DNA of 8,519 nucleotides, from the NCBI GenBank assembly GCA_947177435.1, contig CAMWUM010000073.1, positions 1-8,519 of the forward strand, written 5' to 3'. The translations under genes were made by a program, and so were the position numbers. Under the pieces are notes generated by a model. That model did not search any database. It was not told the origin of the DNA and saw only the letters and a list, made by a program, of their open reading frames with translations. Origin of the DNA: an uncultured Muribaculaceae bacterium (GTDB taxonomy: Bacteria > Bacteroidota > Bacteroidia > Bacteroidales > Muribaculaceae). Positions within the stretch are counted from its first letter, which is position 1; the number at the start of each line of letters is the position of its first letter. Below, piece by piece: positions 1 through 6,435 of the stretch.

Positions 1-939
1 TTTCACAACAAAGCGCACATAACTCTCGTCATCCCGTCCGAGCCGGCGAGCCATCTCCAATGCAGTGCCGAAATCTCCATCCTCCGGTTCAATTGTAACA
101 ACCCGACGCAAGGGTTCAATTTCGACCTCGCGTACCAGCGGAGCATCGTGGCGCGCCGCAATCTCCACAACCGAAACGGTATGGGGAAAATTCTCGGAAA
201 AACTCATAGCAAACGGACTGCCGCTGTAGCGTATGGCACCGGGACCCTCACGCAGCGTTTGAGGCTTATGTATATGGCCAAGGGCGAGGTAATCGAATCC
301 AGCACCCATCTCCTCGGCTTTTTCAGCCTTAATGCCACCTATGGTCGACTGGCGATGGCAAGCGAAGTCGCAACCGTCGACGGTGAGGTGCGCCATCATC
401 GCCACAGGCAATCCGCGGCCAGCGTTAACCGACTCAGCGGCATCGCCAAGAGCAGTGAAAAAGGCGCGCTGCCGCTGTTCGGGGACCAGGTTGTCGCCTG
501 CCACGGGATAGTTGCGCTGATGGAAATACGGCGCCGCGATTACGATGCCTTTGCCATGCACTTCAATCACCAACTCCGACGGGTCGAACCTGTCGGCAAC
601 AGACCGACGGCACGAACCAATCATACGCACACCTATCGCCTGCCATAGAGGGCTCTGTGCATCAAGCCGAGCGCCGGAGTCGTGATTGCCGGCCGTAACG
701 ATGATGGCCATGCTCGGGCATGAATGATGCAGTTTGATCAAAGCATCTATGAGTTCACGCTGGGCGGCAGCCGTAGGAATTTTCGTATCATAGACATCGC
801 CGCTGACCAGCAGGGCGTCGGGCTGTTCGTCACGCACTATCCGACACAACTGGCCGATGAAGTACCGATGCTCGTCAAGCCTTGAGTAGCCTCGCAACTC
901 CTGCCCGAAATGCCAATCGGAGGTATGTATGAATTTCAC
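1..939 (-). CDS. sbcD: Exonuclease subunit SbcD (3' part beyond the window)
   Basis: SbcD is the Mn-dependent nuclease subunit of SbcCD (the bacterial Mre11-Rad50 counterpart), which opens DNA hairpins and processes double-strand ends in the cytoplasm. The 313 residues visible carry the metallophosphoesterase motifs in order: DWH at 8-10, GDVYD at 47-51, GNHD at 84-87, H184 in MAHLT, and GHIHKPQ at 221-227. The family is usually about 400 aa, so roughly 90 C-terminal residues lie beyond position 1. I chose a GTG start at 939 because the N-terminus VKFIHTSDWHFG matches the canonical SbcD start, and an in-frame TAG lies 21 bp upstream with no other start between. The start overlaps the merR stop as GTGA (4 nt), so translation is probably coupled. 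The frame is unbroken to the window edge. sbcC would be expected next, but this cannot be seen. Confidence 0.95.
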   Translation of the reverse strand, partial: MKFIHTSDWHFGQELRGYSRLDEHRYFIGQLCRIVRDEQPDALLVSGDVYDTKIPTAAAQRELIDALIKLHHSCPSMAIIVTAGNHDSGARLDAQSPLWQAIGVRMIGSCRRSVADRFDPSELVIEVHGKGIVIAAPYFHQRNYPVAGDNLVPEQRQRAFFTALGDAAESVNAGRGLPVAMMAHLTVDGCDFACHRQSTIGGIKAEKAEEMGAGFDYLALGHIHKPQTLREGPGAIRYSGSPFAMSFSENFPHTVSVVEIAARHDAPLVREVEIEPLRRVVTIEPEDGDFGTALEMARRLGRDDESYVRFVVK

Positions 940-1292
940 GGCGCGGGCTGCTTTATCCTACGGCCCGAGTCGATGGCAGCCAGGAGTTTCAACAGTTCCT
1001 GACGTATGGACTTCAGACGCTCAATGGCCTGGAAATGCTTGCTCACGCCCGAATGGTTATGGCGGATAATCTCCTCGGCTTTATCGATTTTGAAGCCGCG
1101 CTCCTTAACGAGATAGTTGACCATGCGTATCTTTTCGATATCTGCCGGGGTATAGTACCGGGTGCCCTTGTCAGAGCGTTCGGGCTTTAGGATGGTGAAT
1201 TTCTTCTCCCAAAACCTCAGCGTAGGCGCCGGTATGCCAAGCATCTCCGACACCTCCCTTATCTTATAATATTGCTTATTTACGTCCTCCAT
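936..1292 (-). CDS. MerR-family transcriptional regulator
   Basis: This 118-aa protein is a compact MerR-type DNA-binding regulator. Residues 8-27 (YYKIREVSEMLGIPAPTLRFWEK region) form the helix-turn-helix. The wing follows with RSDKGTRYYTPADIEKI at about 39-55, then a second helical pair to about 78. Residues 84-108 are a helical segment suited to the antiparallel coiled coil of the dimer. There is no cysteine at all, so it is not a thiol-based metal or redox sensor of the MerR/ZntR/SoxR kind, and it has no effector domain of useful size. It is closest in form to the short MlrA/RacA-like MerR proteins common in Bacteroidales; the target is unknown. It starts 1 bp after the M23 peptidase stop and overlaps sbcD by 4 nt, so it sits inside an operon and has no obvious divergent promoter of its own to regulate. 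Confidence 0.92.
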   Translation of the reverse strand: MEDVNKQYYKIREVSEMLGIPAPTLRFWEKKFTILKPERSDKGTRYYTPADIEKIRMVNYLVKERGFKIDKAEEIIRHNHSGVSKHFQAIERLKSIRQELLKLLAAIDSGRRIKQPAP

Positions 1293-1293
1293 A

Positions 1294-2256
1294 TCAGTCC
1301 ATTACGTGACCGGCATTCTCCGCCTCACGTATCATTTCGTCGTACTCGGCAGGGGTCAGGTCGTAGAAATAATAGTTTACGGGATTCTGCGGCGCTCCGC
1401 GCAGGCGTACCTCATAATGCAGGTGCGGGCCTGTCGACTTGCCGGTGTTTCCCACCAGGCCAATCTCCTCTCCACGCTCCACTTGCTGGCCGGCTCGCAC
1501 CTTTATTTCTGACAGGTGGGCGTAGCGGGTAGTGTAGTTGTAGCCATGGTCAATGTCGATGCAATTGCCGTAGCCAGACTTCCATCCTGCAAACGACACT
1601 ACACCCTTGCCGGTGGCATATACGGGCGTACCGATGTCAGACGAAAAGTCCATGCCTTCGTGAAACTTCTGCGTGCCATAGACCGGATCGACGCGGTAGC
1701 CGTAGCCCGAGGCCATAGTTTTGAGGTAACGCTCCGAGATGGGCTGTATGGCAGGCATATGGTCGAGCTTGTCTTTCTGACTGAGGGCGAGTTGGCGCAG
1801 TTCGTCGTATGATTTTATCTGCATATACACCTGCTTGTCAAGCCTGTCGAGCTTATTGGCCACGGACAGCGCCAACTCGTCATCGGAGAGTTGGCCGGAC
1901 TGGCGCTCGCGCTCGAGGCCGGCATAGCGCTGGGCACTCGATATTGGATCAGCCTGCAGCATCACACGGTAAAAGTTATTGTCGCGCTCGGCCAGGTCTT
2001 CCATCACGGCAAAGGCCTCGTCGGCCTGCTTGCCGAGCATCTGGTACTGTACACGCAGGCGTTCGTTCTCGGCCCTGAGGGCCTTTTCCTTCGGAAATTC
2101 GAGAGTGTAGTAGGCCACAACGAAAAGCACGATGCCAAAGAGGATACCGAAAATGAATTGGCGCGCAACAATCCATGCCCTCTGCCGCGCAGTGGGATAG
2201 ACGCGATCGTATGAGTCGGTCGTGGGGTTATATTTGTAATAGACCTTGCGCGCCAC
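1294..2256 (-). CDS. Membrane-anchored M23 (LytM-type) murein endopeptidase
   Basis: This 320-aa protein probably cleaves peptidoglycan cross-bridges in the periplasm. Residues 1-32 are basic (ARQRAWIVARQ), followed by one transmembrane segment at about 33-51. That makes it a type II protein, N-terminus inside. Residues 56-165 are charged and helical with coiled-coil character. The LytM domain covers about 183-295: H199 and D203 in HEGMD, H247 in RYAHLS, and H278/H280 in GPHLHYEV. The zinc and catalytic residues are therefore all present, so this looks like an active hydrolase and not a degenerate EnvC/NlpD-type activator. The start is GTG at 2256; the next in-frame Met lies past the membrane segment, so GTG is needed. 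The gap to aguA is 8 bp and to merR 1 bp. The exact bond cleaved is not shown by the sequence. Confidence 0.93.
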   Translation of the reverse strand: MARKVYYKYNPTTDSYDRVYPTARQRAWIVARQFIFGILFGIVLFVVAYYTLEFPKEKALRAENERLRVQYQMLGKQADEAFAVMEDLAERDNNFYRVMLQADPISSAQRYAGLERERQSGQLSDDELALSVANKLDRLDKQVYMQIKSYDELRQLALSQKDKLDHMPAIQPISERYLKTMASGYGYRVDPVYGTQKFHEGMDFSSDIGTPVYATGKGVVSFAGWKSGYGNCIDIDHGYNYTTRYAHLSEIKVRAGQQVERGEEIGLVGNTGKSTGPHLHYEVRLRGAPQNPVNYYFYDLTPAEYDEMIREAENAGHVMD

Positions 2257-2264
2257 TTCGATAT

Positions 2265-3299
2265 TTATTTAATCAGTCCCGCTGGCAACTGCATCGTGAC
2301 GCAGTGCAGCGAACCGTGTTGCTCGATTAGGGCCCGGCAATCAACGCAAACCACCTCGTAGTCTGGAAATTCACGTGCGAGGATGTCTGCATTGGCTTTA
2401 TCCCACACCGCGTCGCCGTAGGTGGGCATCAGGATAGCCCCATTGATAATCAACAGGTTGGCATACGTGCCCGGCAAGCGATCGCCACCGGCAATGCTGC
2501 GGATGGGAGATGGGATGTGCAGGGGCACCAACCTATACGGGCGACCCTGACAGTCAGTGGCATGCCTCAATTCGGCCTCCATGGCCCGCAACGCTTCGTA
2601 ATGTATATCATCGGGATCGTCGCATGAGGAATAGGCTATGGCATGACCCGGCATGAACCTGGCCAGGGTATCGACATGGCTGTCGGTGTCGTCGCCCTGC
2701 AGAAATCCGTGGTCGAGCCATATCACCTTTTCGCTGCCGAAGTACTCACGCAATTCGCTATCTATCTGAACTTTGGACATACCGCCATTGCGATTTGGCG
2801 ACAGCAGGCACTCGCTGGTGGTGAGCAACGTACCCTCGCCGTCTGACTCGATTGATCCGCCTTCGAGCACGAAACTGAGGCGGTTGGCGTAGGTGCTCTT
2901 ATCGATTGCGCCGCACTCAACGAGCCGGCTGTTTATGAGGTTATCGTGGCTCGAGGCGAACTTCAATCCCCAGCCGTTGAACTGGAAATCGTTGGCAATC
3001 GGCTTGCCGTCAGGGCCTATGGTGGTTATCACACCGAAATCGCGAGCCCACGTGTCATCGGTAGGCATCTGGATACAACGGCAACGGCGCAGCGTCTCCT
3101 CGGGTATCTGGCTTAGGGGCACCGACACGTCGGGAGCCACTATTATCACTTCAGCCCTGGGTGCAATGGCCTGTACCAGTCCCACAAACGTGGACTGCGC
3201 CCAATGCAGCATATCGCGCCAGTCAGTGTCCTCGTGAGGCCAGCTGAGCAGCACGGCGGCTTGGGGTTCCCATTCGGCGGGCAGCCTGAGTCTATTCAT
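2265..3299 (-). CDS. aguA: Agmatine deiminase / peptidylarginine deiminase family protein
   Basis: This 344-aa protein belongs to the guanidine-modifying (PAD-like) fold. The expected reaction is agmatine + water to N-carbamoylputrescine + ammonia, a step from arginine to putrescine in the cytoplasm. Visible motifs are TDDTWARD at 80-87, FNGWG at 107-111, LEGGSIESDG at 145-154 (E147), DDTDSHVDTLARF at 203-215 (H208, D210), MPTYGD at 291-296 and SLHC at 330-333 with C333 as the nucleophile. There is no signal peptide or sorting domain, unlike the secreted P. gingivalis PPAD, which favours agmatine over protein arginine. An open frame runs 47 codons further upstream, but it lies over the 77-aa gene in another frame and looks random. 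ATG at 3299 gives the family start MNRLRLPAEWEPQAAVLL. It overlaps the upstream gene by 8 nt. Substrate is inferred from family. Confidence 0.93.
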   Translation of the reverse strand: MNRLRLPAEWEPQAAVLLSWPHEDTDWRDMLHWAQSTFVGLVQAIAPRAEVIIVAPDVSVPLSQIPEETLRRCRCIQMPTDDTWARDFGVITTIGPDGKPIANDFQFNGWGLKFASSHDNLINSRLVECGAIDKSTYANRLSFVLEGGSIESDGEGTLLTTSECLLSPNRNGGMSKVQIDSELREYFGSEKVIWLDHGFLQGDDTDSHVDTLARFMPGHAIAYSSCDDPDDIHYEALRAMEAELRHATDCQGRPYRLVPLHIPSPIRSIAGGDRLPGTYANLLIINGAILMPTYGDAVWDKANADILAREFPDYEVVCVDCRALIEQHGSLHCVTMQLPAGLIK

Positions 3300-3525
3300 C
3301 GTAATCAGTGAGCGAGTCCCACACTTCTTCCTGAGACTCAATGTATTCATGGCAAAAATCGCGGAAGCCCATACGCTCGGAGTTGCCGACGATATGGCAC
3401 CAGTCGCGGTATTGCTGATGGAGCTCGTTGTCCTCAGCAATCATCTTCTTAAATTCGGATTCAGCCACGTCTATGCGGCGATGGTGGGTGATAAGATTCC
3501 GAAACAGGTCCTCTAACTCATCCAT
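3292..3525 (-). CDS. Small acidic protein of unknown function
   Basis: I cannot assign a function to this 77-aa protein. It is rich in Asp/Glu, appears largely helical, has two cysteines (C43, C58) and ends in the acidic tail DSLTDYDE. There is no signal peptide or membrane segment, so it should be cytoplasmic. Conserved-looking patterns are HHRRIDVAESEFKKMI (15-30), YRDWC (39-43) and GFRDFCHEYIESQEEVWDSL (53-72). It is probably a real gene: it has an ATG start after an AT-rich leader, leads a tightly packed operon, and its stop overlaps the aguA start (GATGAATAG, 8-nt overlap). From memory similar small proteins occur in other Bacteroidales, but I could not check this. Coupling to aguA hints at a linked role or only at shared transcription. 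Confidence 0.78.
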   Translation of the reverse strand: MDELEDLFRNLITHHRRIDVAESEFKKMIAEDNELHQQYRDWCHIVGNSERMGFRDFCHEYIESQEEVWDSLTDYDE

Positions 3526-3645
3526 TTTGAATCAGGTTTTATTTAATCAAGTTATGGTCATATAAGTTTCAACTGCCAAAAATAGCCATAATATTTGACA
3601 AATGGCCCCGTTTTTGCGTTAATTGTAATTTTTTAATATTCTATG
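3526..3645 (-). promoter_or_regulatory. AT-rich intergenic region with candidate promoter before the five-gene operon
   Basis: This 120-bp gap separates folB from the 77-aa gene and is much richer in A/T than its neighbours. On the minus strand a box TATTTTTG (3577-3584) fits the Bacteroidetes -7 consensus TAnnTTTG and would give a leader of about 45-50 nt. A TTTG (3599-3602) lies upstream, but the spacing is only 14 nt instead of the usual 19-21, so the -33 part is poor. The location, at the head of a run of co-directed genes with no other gap, supports a promoter somewhere here; the exact box is a guess. Confidence 0.4.
3577..3606 (-). terminator. Weak candidate terminator after folB
   Basis: On the minus strand an inverted repeat GCCAT-N12-ATGGC (3585-3606) is followed directly by TATTTTT (3577-3584), the layout of a factor-independent terminator for rnr-folB. 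The stem is only 5 bp with a 12-nt loop, and an alternative ATTTG/CAAAT stem competes with it, so it would be weak. The T-run is the same DNA as the -7-like box, so only one of the two readings may be right. Confidence 0.3.
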
Positions 3646-4014
3646 CTATCTCATGCTGCCCCAGCGGGTGGTGTACGATACCGACGCAAGTTGGGCCTGA
3701 ATGGGAGGCGCCAGCTTGGCCACGGTCAACTCTCCGCCAGCGATTTTGCCGGGGTAAGCCTGCTCTAAGGCCAGGCGGATGCGTCCGGCCACGTGCTCGA
3801 GCAGGCGCGACGGCATCGACATCTCGGATTTGATTATGTCTACTGCCTCGGCGTAGTTGATGGTGTCGCCCAAGTTGTCGGTGTCCATGGCCGCGTCGCT
3901 GCACGGCACGTCGAGGCGCAGGGTGACTTCGAAGTCGTTGCCTACCCTGCGCTCTTGTTCGTACACGCCATGCCTGGCGCGGATTTTCAGGCCGTTTATG
4001 GCAATGATGCCCAT
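3646..4014 (-). CDS. folB: Dihydroneopterin aldolase FolB
   Basis: This 122-aa protein matches the length and pattern of FolB, which splits 7,8-dihydroneopterin into 6-hydroxymethyl-7,8-dihydropterin and glycolaldehyde in folate synthesis. It is cytoplasmic and usually a homo-octamer. Visible family features are HGVYEQER at 15-22, the strand DFEVTLRLDV at 27-36, INYAE at 52-56, LLEHVAGRI at 71-79 (E73, the substrate-anchoring Glu), and VAKLAPPI at 98-105 with K100 as the likely catalytic lysine. No residues seem to be missing. It begins 6 bp after the rnr stop, so the two are very likely co-transcribed; pairing with RNase R has no obvious metabolic logic. No other folate gene lies in the window. 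Confidence 0.93.
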   Translation of the reverse strand: MGIIAINGLKIRARHGVYEQERRVGNDFEVTLRLDVPCSDAAMDTDNLGDTINYAEAVDIIKSEMSMPSRLLEHVAGRIRLALEQAYPGKIAGGELTVAKLAPPIQAQLASVSYTTRWGSMR

Positions 4015-4020
4015 ACGTGT

Positions 4021-6312
4021 TTATTTCTTTGGTTTGCTTGCGCGCTTTTTGGCGGCGGGCTTCTTCTTGGGCTTCTGCTCTGGGGAGGATGCACCTTTGG
4101 ATTTTTTCTCTGGGGAGGATGCACCATGGTGCATCCCTACATTTTGTGGTTCGTCTGAGGCGATCTCGTTGCGGCCCAGGTCTGCGACCAGAGTGAAGTC
4201 GAGCTGCTTTTTGTCGAGGTTGGCGCGGGCCACTTCCACTTTCACTTCGTCGCCCAGACGATAACGCTTGCCGTGGCGACGGCCAATGAGGCAGTAGTTG
4301 CGCTCGTCGTAATCGTAATAGTCGTCCGAGAGGTCGCGCATGGGCACGAGACCCTCGCACTTGTTGTCGTTGATCTCAACGTAGAGGCCCCACTCAGTGA
4401 CGCCGGTGATGACGCCATCGTAGACCTGGCCTATGCGCTCGGCCATGTACTCTACTTGCTTGTACTTGATCGAGGCGCGCTCGGCGTTGGCGGCGAGCTG
4501 CTCCATGTCAGACGAATGCTTGCACTCGTCCTCGAGTTTATCCTTGTCGACGCCACGCCCACCGTTGAGGTACTTATCGAGCAGGCGGTGCACCATCATG
4601 TCGGGATAGCGTCGGATGGGCGAAGTGAAATGGGTATAGTATTCGAAGCCAAGACCGTAATGGCCAATGTTTTCGGTTGAGTACACGGCCTTCGCCATCG
4701 AGCGGATGGCAAGAGTCGAGAGGAAGTTCTCTTCGCCTTTGCCCTTGACGTCGGCCAGCATCTTGTTGATCGACTTGTTCACCTCCTTGGCGCTGCCGGT
4801 GGGGCGGATCTTGTAACCGAACGTGCTTGACAGCGAGGCCAGATCCTCGAGCTTGCCGGGGTCGGGCATGTCGTGGATGCGGTACACGAACGGCTTGGCC
4901 TTTTTCTTCGGACCCACATTGCCGACGTATGCGGCTACGGTGCGGTTAGCCAGCAGCATGAACTCCTCGATAAGCTTGTTGGCCTCCTTGGCTTCCTTGA
5001 AGAATACTCCTACTGGGCGACCGTCCTCATCGATATCGAAACGCACCTCCACGCGGTCAAAGTCGACCGAACCGTTTTCGTAGCGCTCGTCGCGCATCTT
5101 CATTGCCAGGCCGTTGAGAATGGCAAGTTCCTCGGCGAAATCGCCCTTGCCGGTCTCGATTACCTCCTGCGCCTCCTCGTAAGTGAATCGGCGCACGCTG
5201 CGGGTGACGGTGCGGCAGATCTTTTCCTTGACCACCTTGGCGTCGGGCGTGATTTCGAAGATGCACGAGAAGGTGAGCTTGTCCTCGTCAGGACGCAGCG
5301 AGCAGATTTCGTTGCACAGCCTCTCGGGCAGCATAGGCACCACTCGGTCAACGAGATATACAGATGTGGCGCGCTCCTCGGCCTCCTGGTCGATGATCGT
5401 GCCGGGGCGCACGTAATGAGTCACGTCGGCGATGTGCACGCCCACCTCGTAGTTGCCGTTGTCGAGCTTGCGTATCGACAGTGCATCGTCAAAGTCCTTG
5501 GCGTCCTTGGGGTCGATGGTAAAGGTGGTCACTCCCCTCATATCCACGCGCTTGGCCACTTCAGCCGGTGTAATGCCCGGCTTGATGCGGTTGGCGGCCT
5601 TCTCCACTGCCTCGGGATATTTATACGGCAGACCGTACTCGGCGAGAATGGCGTGAATCTCGGCTGTGTTCTCGCCGGTCTTACCCAGGAGGTCGACGAT
5701 TTCACCGCGCGGATTTTTCTGGTCCTCGGGCCAATCGGTGATGCGGGCGATAGCCTTGTCGCCGGTCTGGCCGTCTTTGAGCTTTGTTTTGGGGATGAAT
5801 ATGTCTGAGCCCAGGAATTTGGAGTCGGTAAGCAGGTACGCAAAATGCTTGTCAACCTGCAATGTGCCTACAAACACCTGGTCTTTCTTTTCGATAATCT
5901 CAACCACAGTAGCTATAGCCTCTTCGCCGCTGCGGCGCGGCTTGGAAATGGCTACGCGCACCTTGTCGCCGTTGAGCGCGCGCTTCGACTTGGCGTCGGG
6001 CACTGCAATGGCCACGCCGTCCTCGTCGGTGATGACGCTGTGCTTGCCGTTGCTGCGGCGCACAAACGTGCCGATAGCCTCCTTGGTGCGGTCGATGGCC
6101 TTGTACATGCCAGGCGACGTCTCTTTCAGCTCTCCGTCAAAAGCAAGTTCGGCCATGGCCATCGCCACGGCGCGCAGATGCTGGTTAGCGTAGCCGAGGG
6201 CGCCGGCCACGGTGTGGTAGTTCAACGATTTGCCTTGTTGATTTTCTATATAAGCAAGTACTTGCGCTCTGAGCTGCTTGCCTGATATGCTTTTTTTCGA
6301 CTGTCGTGCCAT
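4021..6312 (-). CDS. rnr: Ribonuclease R (RNB-family 3'-5' exoribonuclease)
   Basis: RNase R degrades structured RNA from the 3' end and takes part in mRNA decay and rRNA quality control. The 763-aa protein has a helix-turn-helix-like N-terminus (about 8-75), cold-shock OB domains (about 80-220), the RNB catalytic domain (about 255-580) and an S1 domain (about 627-708). The RNB active site is TIDPKDAKDFDDALS at 265-279 (D267, D273, D275, D276), with HFTSPIRRYPDMMVHRLL at 561-578. Residues 711-763 are a low-complexity, Lys/Pro-rich tail containing the duplicated decapeptide GASSPEKKSK/GASSPEQKPK (730-749). I chose ATG at 6312, preceded by an A/T-rich stretch. A GTG at 6360 would add 16 residues unlike RNase R and is less likely. 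folB follows after 6 bp. Codon use is GC3-rich, as in gyrB. Confidence 0.96.
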   Translation of the reverse strand: MARQSKKSISGKQLRAQVLAYIENQQGKSLNYHTVAGALGYANQHLRAVAMAMAELAFDGELKETSPGMYKAIDRTKEAIGTFVRRSNGKHSVITDEDGVAIAVPDAKSKRALNGDKVRVAISKPRRSGEEAIATVVEIIEKKDQVFVGTLQVDKHFAYLLTDSKFLGSDIFIPKTKLKDGQTGDKAIARITDWPEDQKNPRGEIVDLLGKTGENTAEIHAILAEYGLPYKYPEAVEKAANRIKPGITPAEVAKRVDMRGVTTFTIDPKDAKDFDDALSIRKLDNGNYEVGVHIADVTHYVRPGTIIDQEAEERATSVYLVDRVVPMLPERLCNEICSLRPDEDKLTFSCIFEITPDAKVVKEKICRTVTRSVRRFTYEEAQEVIETGKGDFAEELAILNGLAMKMRDERYENGSVDFDRVEVRFDIDEDGRPVGVFFKEAKEANKLIEEFMLLANRTVAAYVGNVGPKKKAKPFVYRIHDMPDPGKLEDLASLSSTFGYKIRPTGSAKEVNKSINKMLADVKGKGEENFLSTLAIRSMAKAVYSTENIGHYGLGFEYYTHFTSPIRRYPDMMVHRLLDKYLNGGRGVDKDKLEDECKHSSDMEQLAANAERASIKYKQVEYMAERIGQVYDGVITGVTEWGLYVEINDNKCEGLVPMRDLSDDYYDYDERNYCLIGRRHGKRYRLGDEVKVEVARANLDKKQLDFTLVADLGRNEIASDEPQNVGMHHGASSPEKKSKGASSPEQKPKKKPAAKKRASKPKK
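4078..4125 (-). repeat. In-frame 30-bp-period direct repeat in the rnr tail
   Basis: An 18-bp sequence (plus strand CTCTGGGGAGGATGCACC) occurs exactly twice, at 4078-4095 and 4108-4125. The period is 30 bp, so the reading frame is kept. It encodes two successive decapeptides, GASSPEKKSK and GASSPEQKPK. The non-identical remainder of each unit has diverged while keeping lysines, which looks like an older tandem duplication within a tail under little structural constraint. Confidence 0.85.
4117..4136. repeat. Perfect 20-bp palindrome, REP-like, inside rnr
   Basis: GGATGCACCATGGTGCATCC is identical to its own reverse complement. On the minus strand it is preceded by GTA and a further G, giving a GTAGGGATGCACC start. 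It encodes GMHHGAS (726-732), a stretch unlike the Lys-rich tail around it. A third half-site, GGTGCATCC, recurs 30 bp downstream in the direct repeat. The GTAGGG-plus-palindrome form resembles short dispersed palindromic elements I recall from gut bacterial genomes; that link is from memory. With no loop it could pair as a cruciform or between strands. Confidence 0.6.
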
Positions 6313-6435
6313 AGTATTCTGTATTGAAGTTGAAACATTGAGCGGCGGTCGCGATTTCACATCTCTGACCCCACCTTTATATATATAACACCGGGGCGAC
6401 AGTTTTTGCTGCGTCCCGGTGCTAAAAAAATTTAC
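6313..6435 (-). other. gyrB-rnr intergenic region
   Basis: This 123-bp gap contains the hairpin listed separately (6389-6421), a TTATATATATAAA run just downstream of it, and the probable 5' leader of rnr. I found no TTFG-like -33 plus TAnnTTTG -7 pair, that is, no TTTG at 19-21 nt before a TAnnTTTG box, so an rnr promoter is not evident. The A/T run is the only promoter-like DNA. Transcription of rnr-folB could come by read-through from gyrB or from an atypical promoter here. Confidence 0.5.
6389..6421 (-). terminator. Hairpin after gyrB, probable terminator or attenuator
   Basis: On the minus strand CACCGGG-A-CG-CAG pairs with CTG-U-CG-C-CCCGGTG around a CAAAAA loop. That gives seven GC-rich outer pairs, two more past one mismatch, and three inner pairs past a bulged U. 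It begins 14 bp after the gyrB stop. The following bases are TTATATATATAAA, not a clean U-run, so it may slow or partly end transcription, or protect the gyrB mRNA 3' end. Confidence 0.5.

Noticed and set aside
148..648. A 166-codon open frame on the plus strand at the left end.
   Set aside because: The minus strand here encodes SbcD with all nuclease motifs; the plus-strand product has no family features.
3300..3440. A 47-residue N-terminal extension of the agmatine deiminase.
   Set aside because: It overlaps the 77-aa gene in another frame, is Ser/Thr-rich without pattern, and the family N-terminus begins at 3299.
3641..4360. A 239-codon Arg/Pro-rich minus-strand frame over folB and the rnr end.
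   Set aside because: It is out of frame with both genes and its composition is typical of a shifted frame in GC-rich DNA.
4873..5808. A 311-codon open frame on the plus strand opposite rnr.
   Set aside because: It is the same composition shadow: no recognisable domain, and it lies wholly within the conserved RNase R catalytic region.
6313..6360. A GTG start giving RNase R 16 extra residues.
   Set aside because: The added residues do not resemble RNase R, and the ATG at 6312 has a better A/T-rich upstream stretch. The longer form is not fully excluded.
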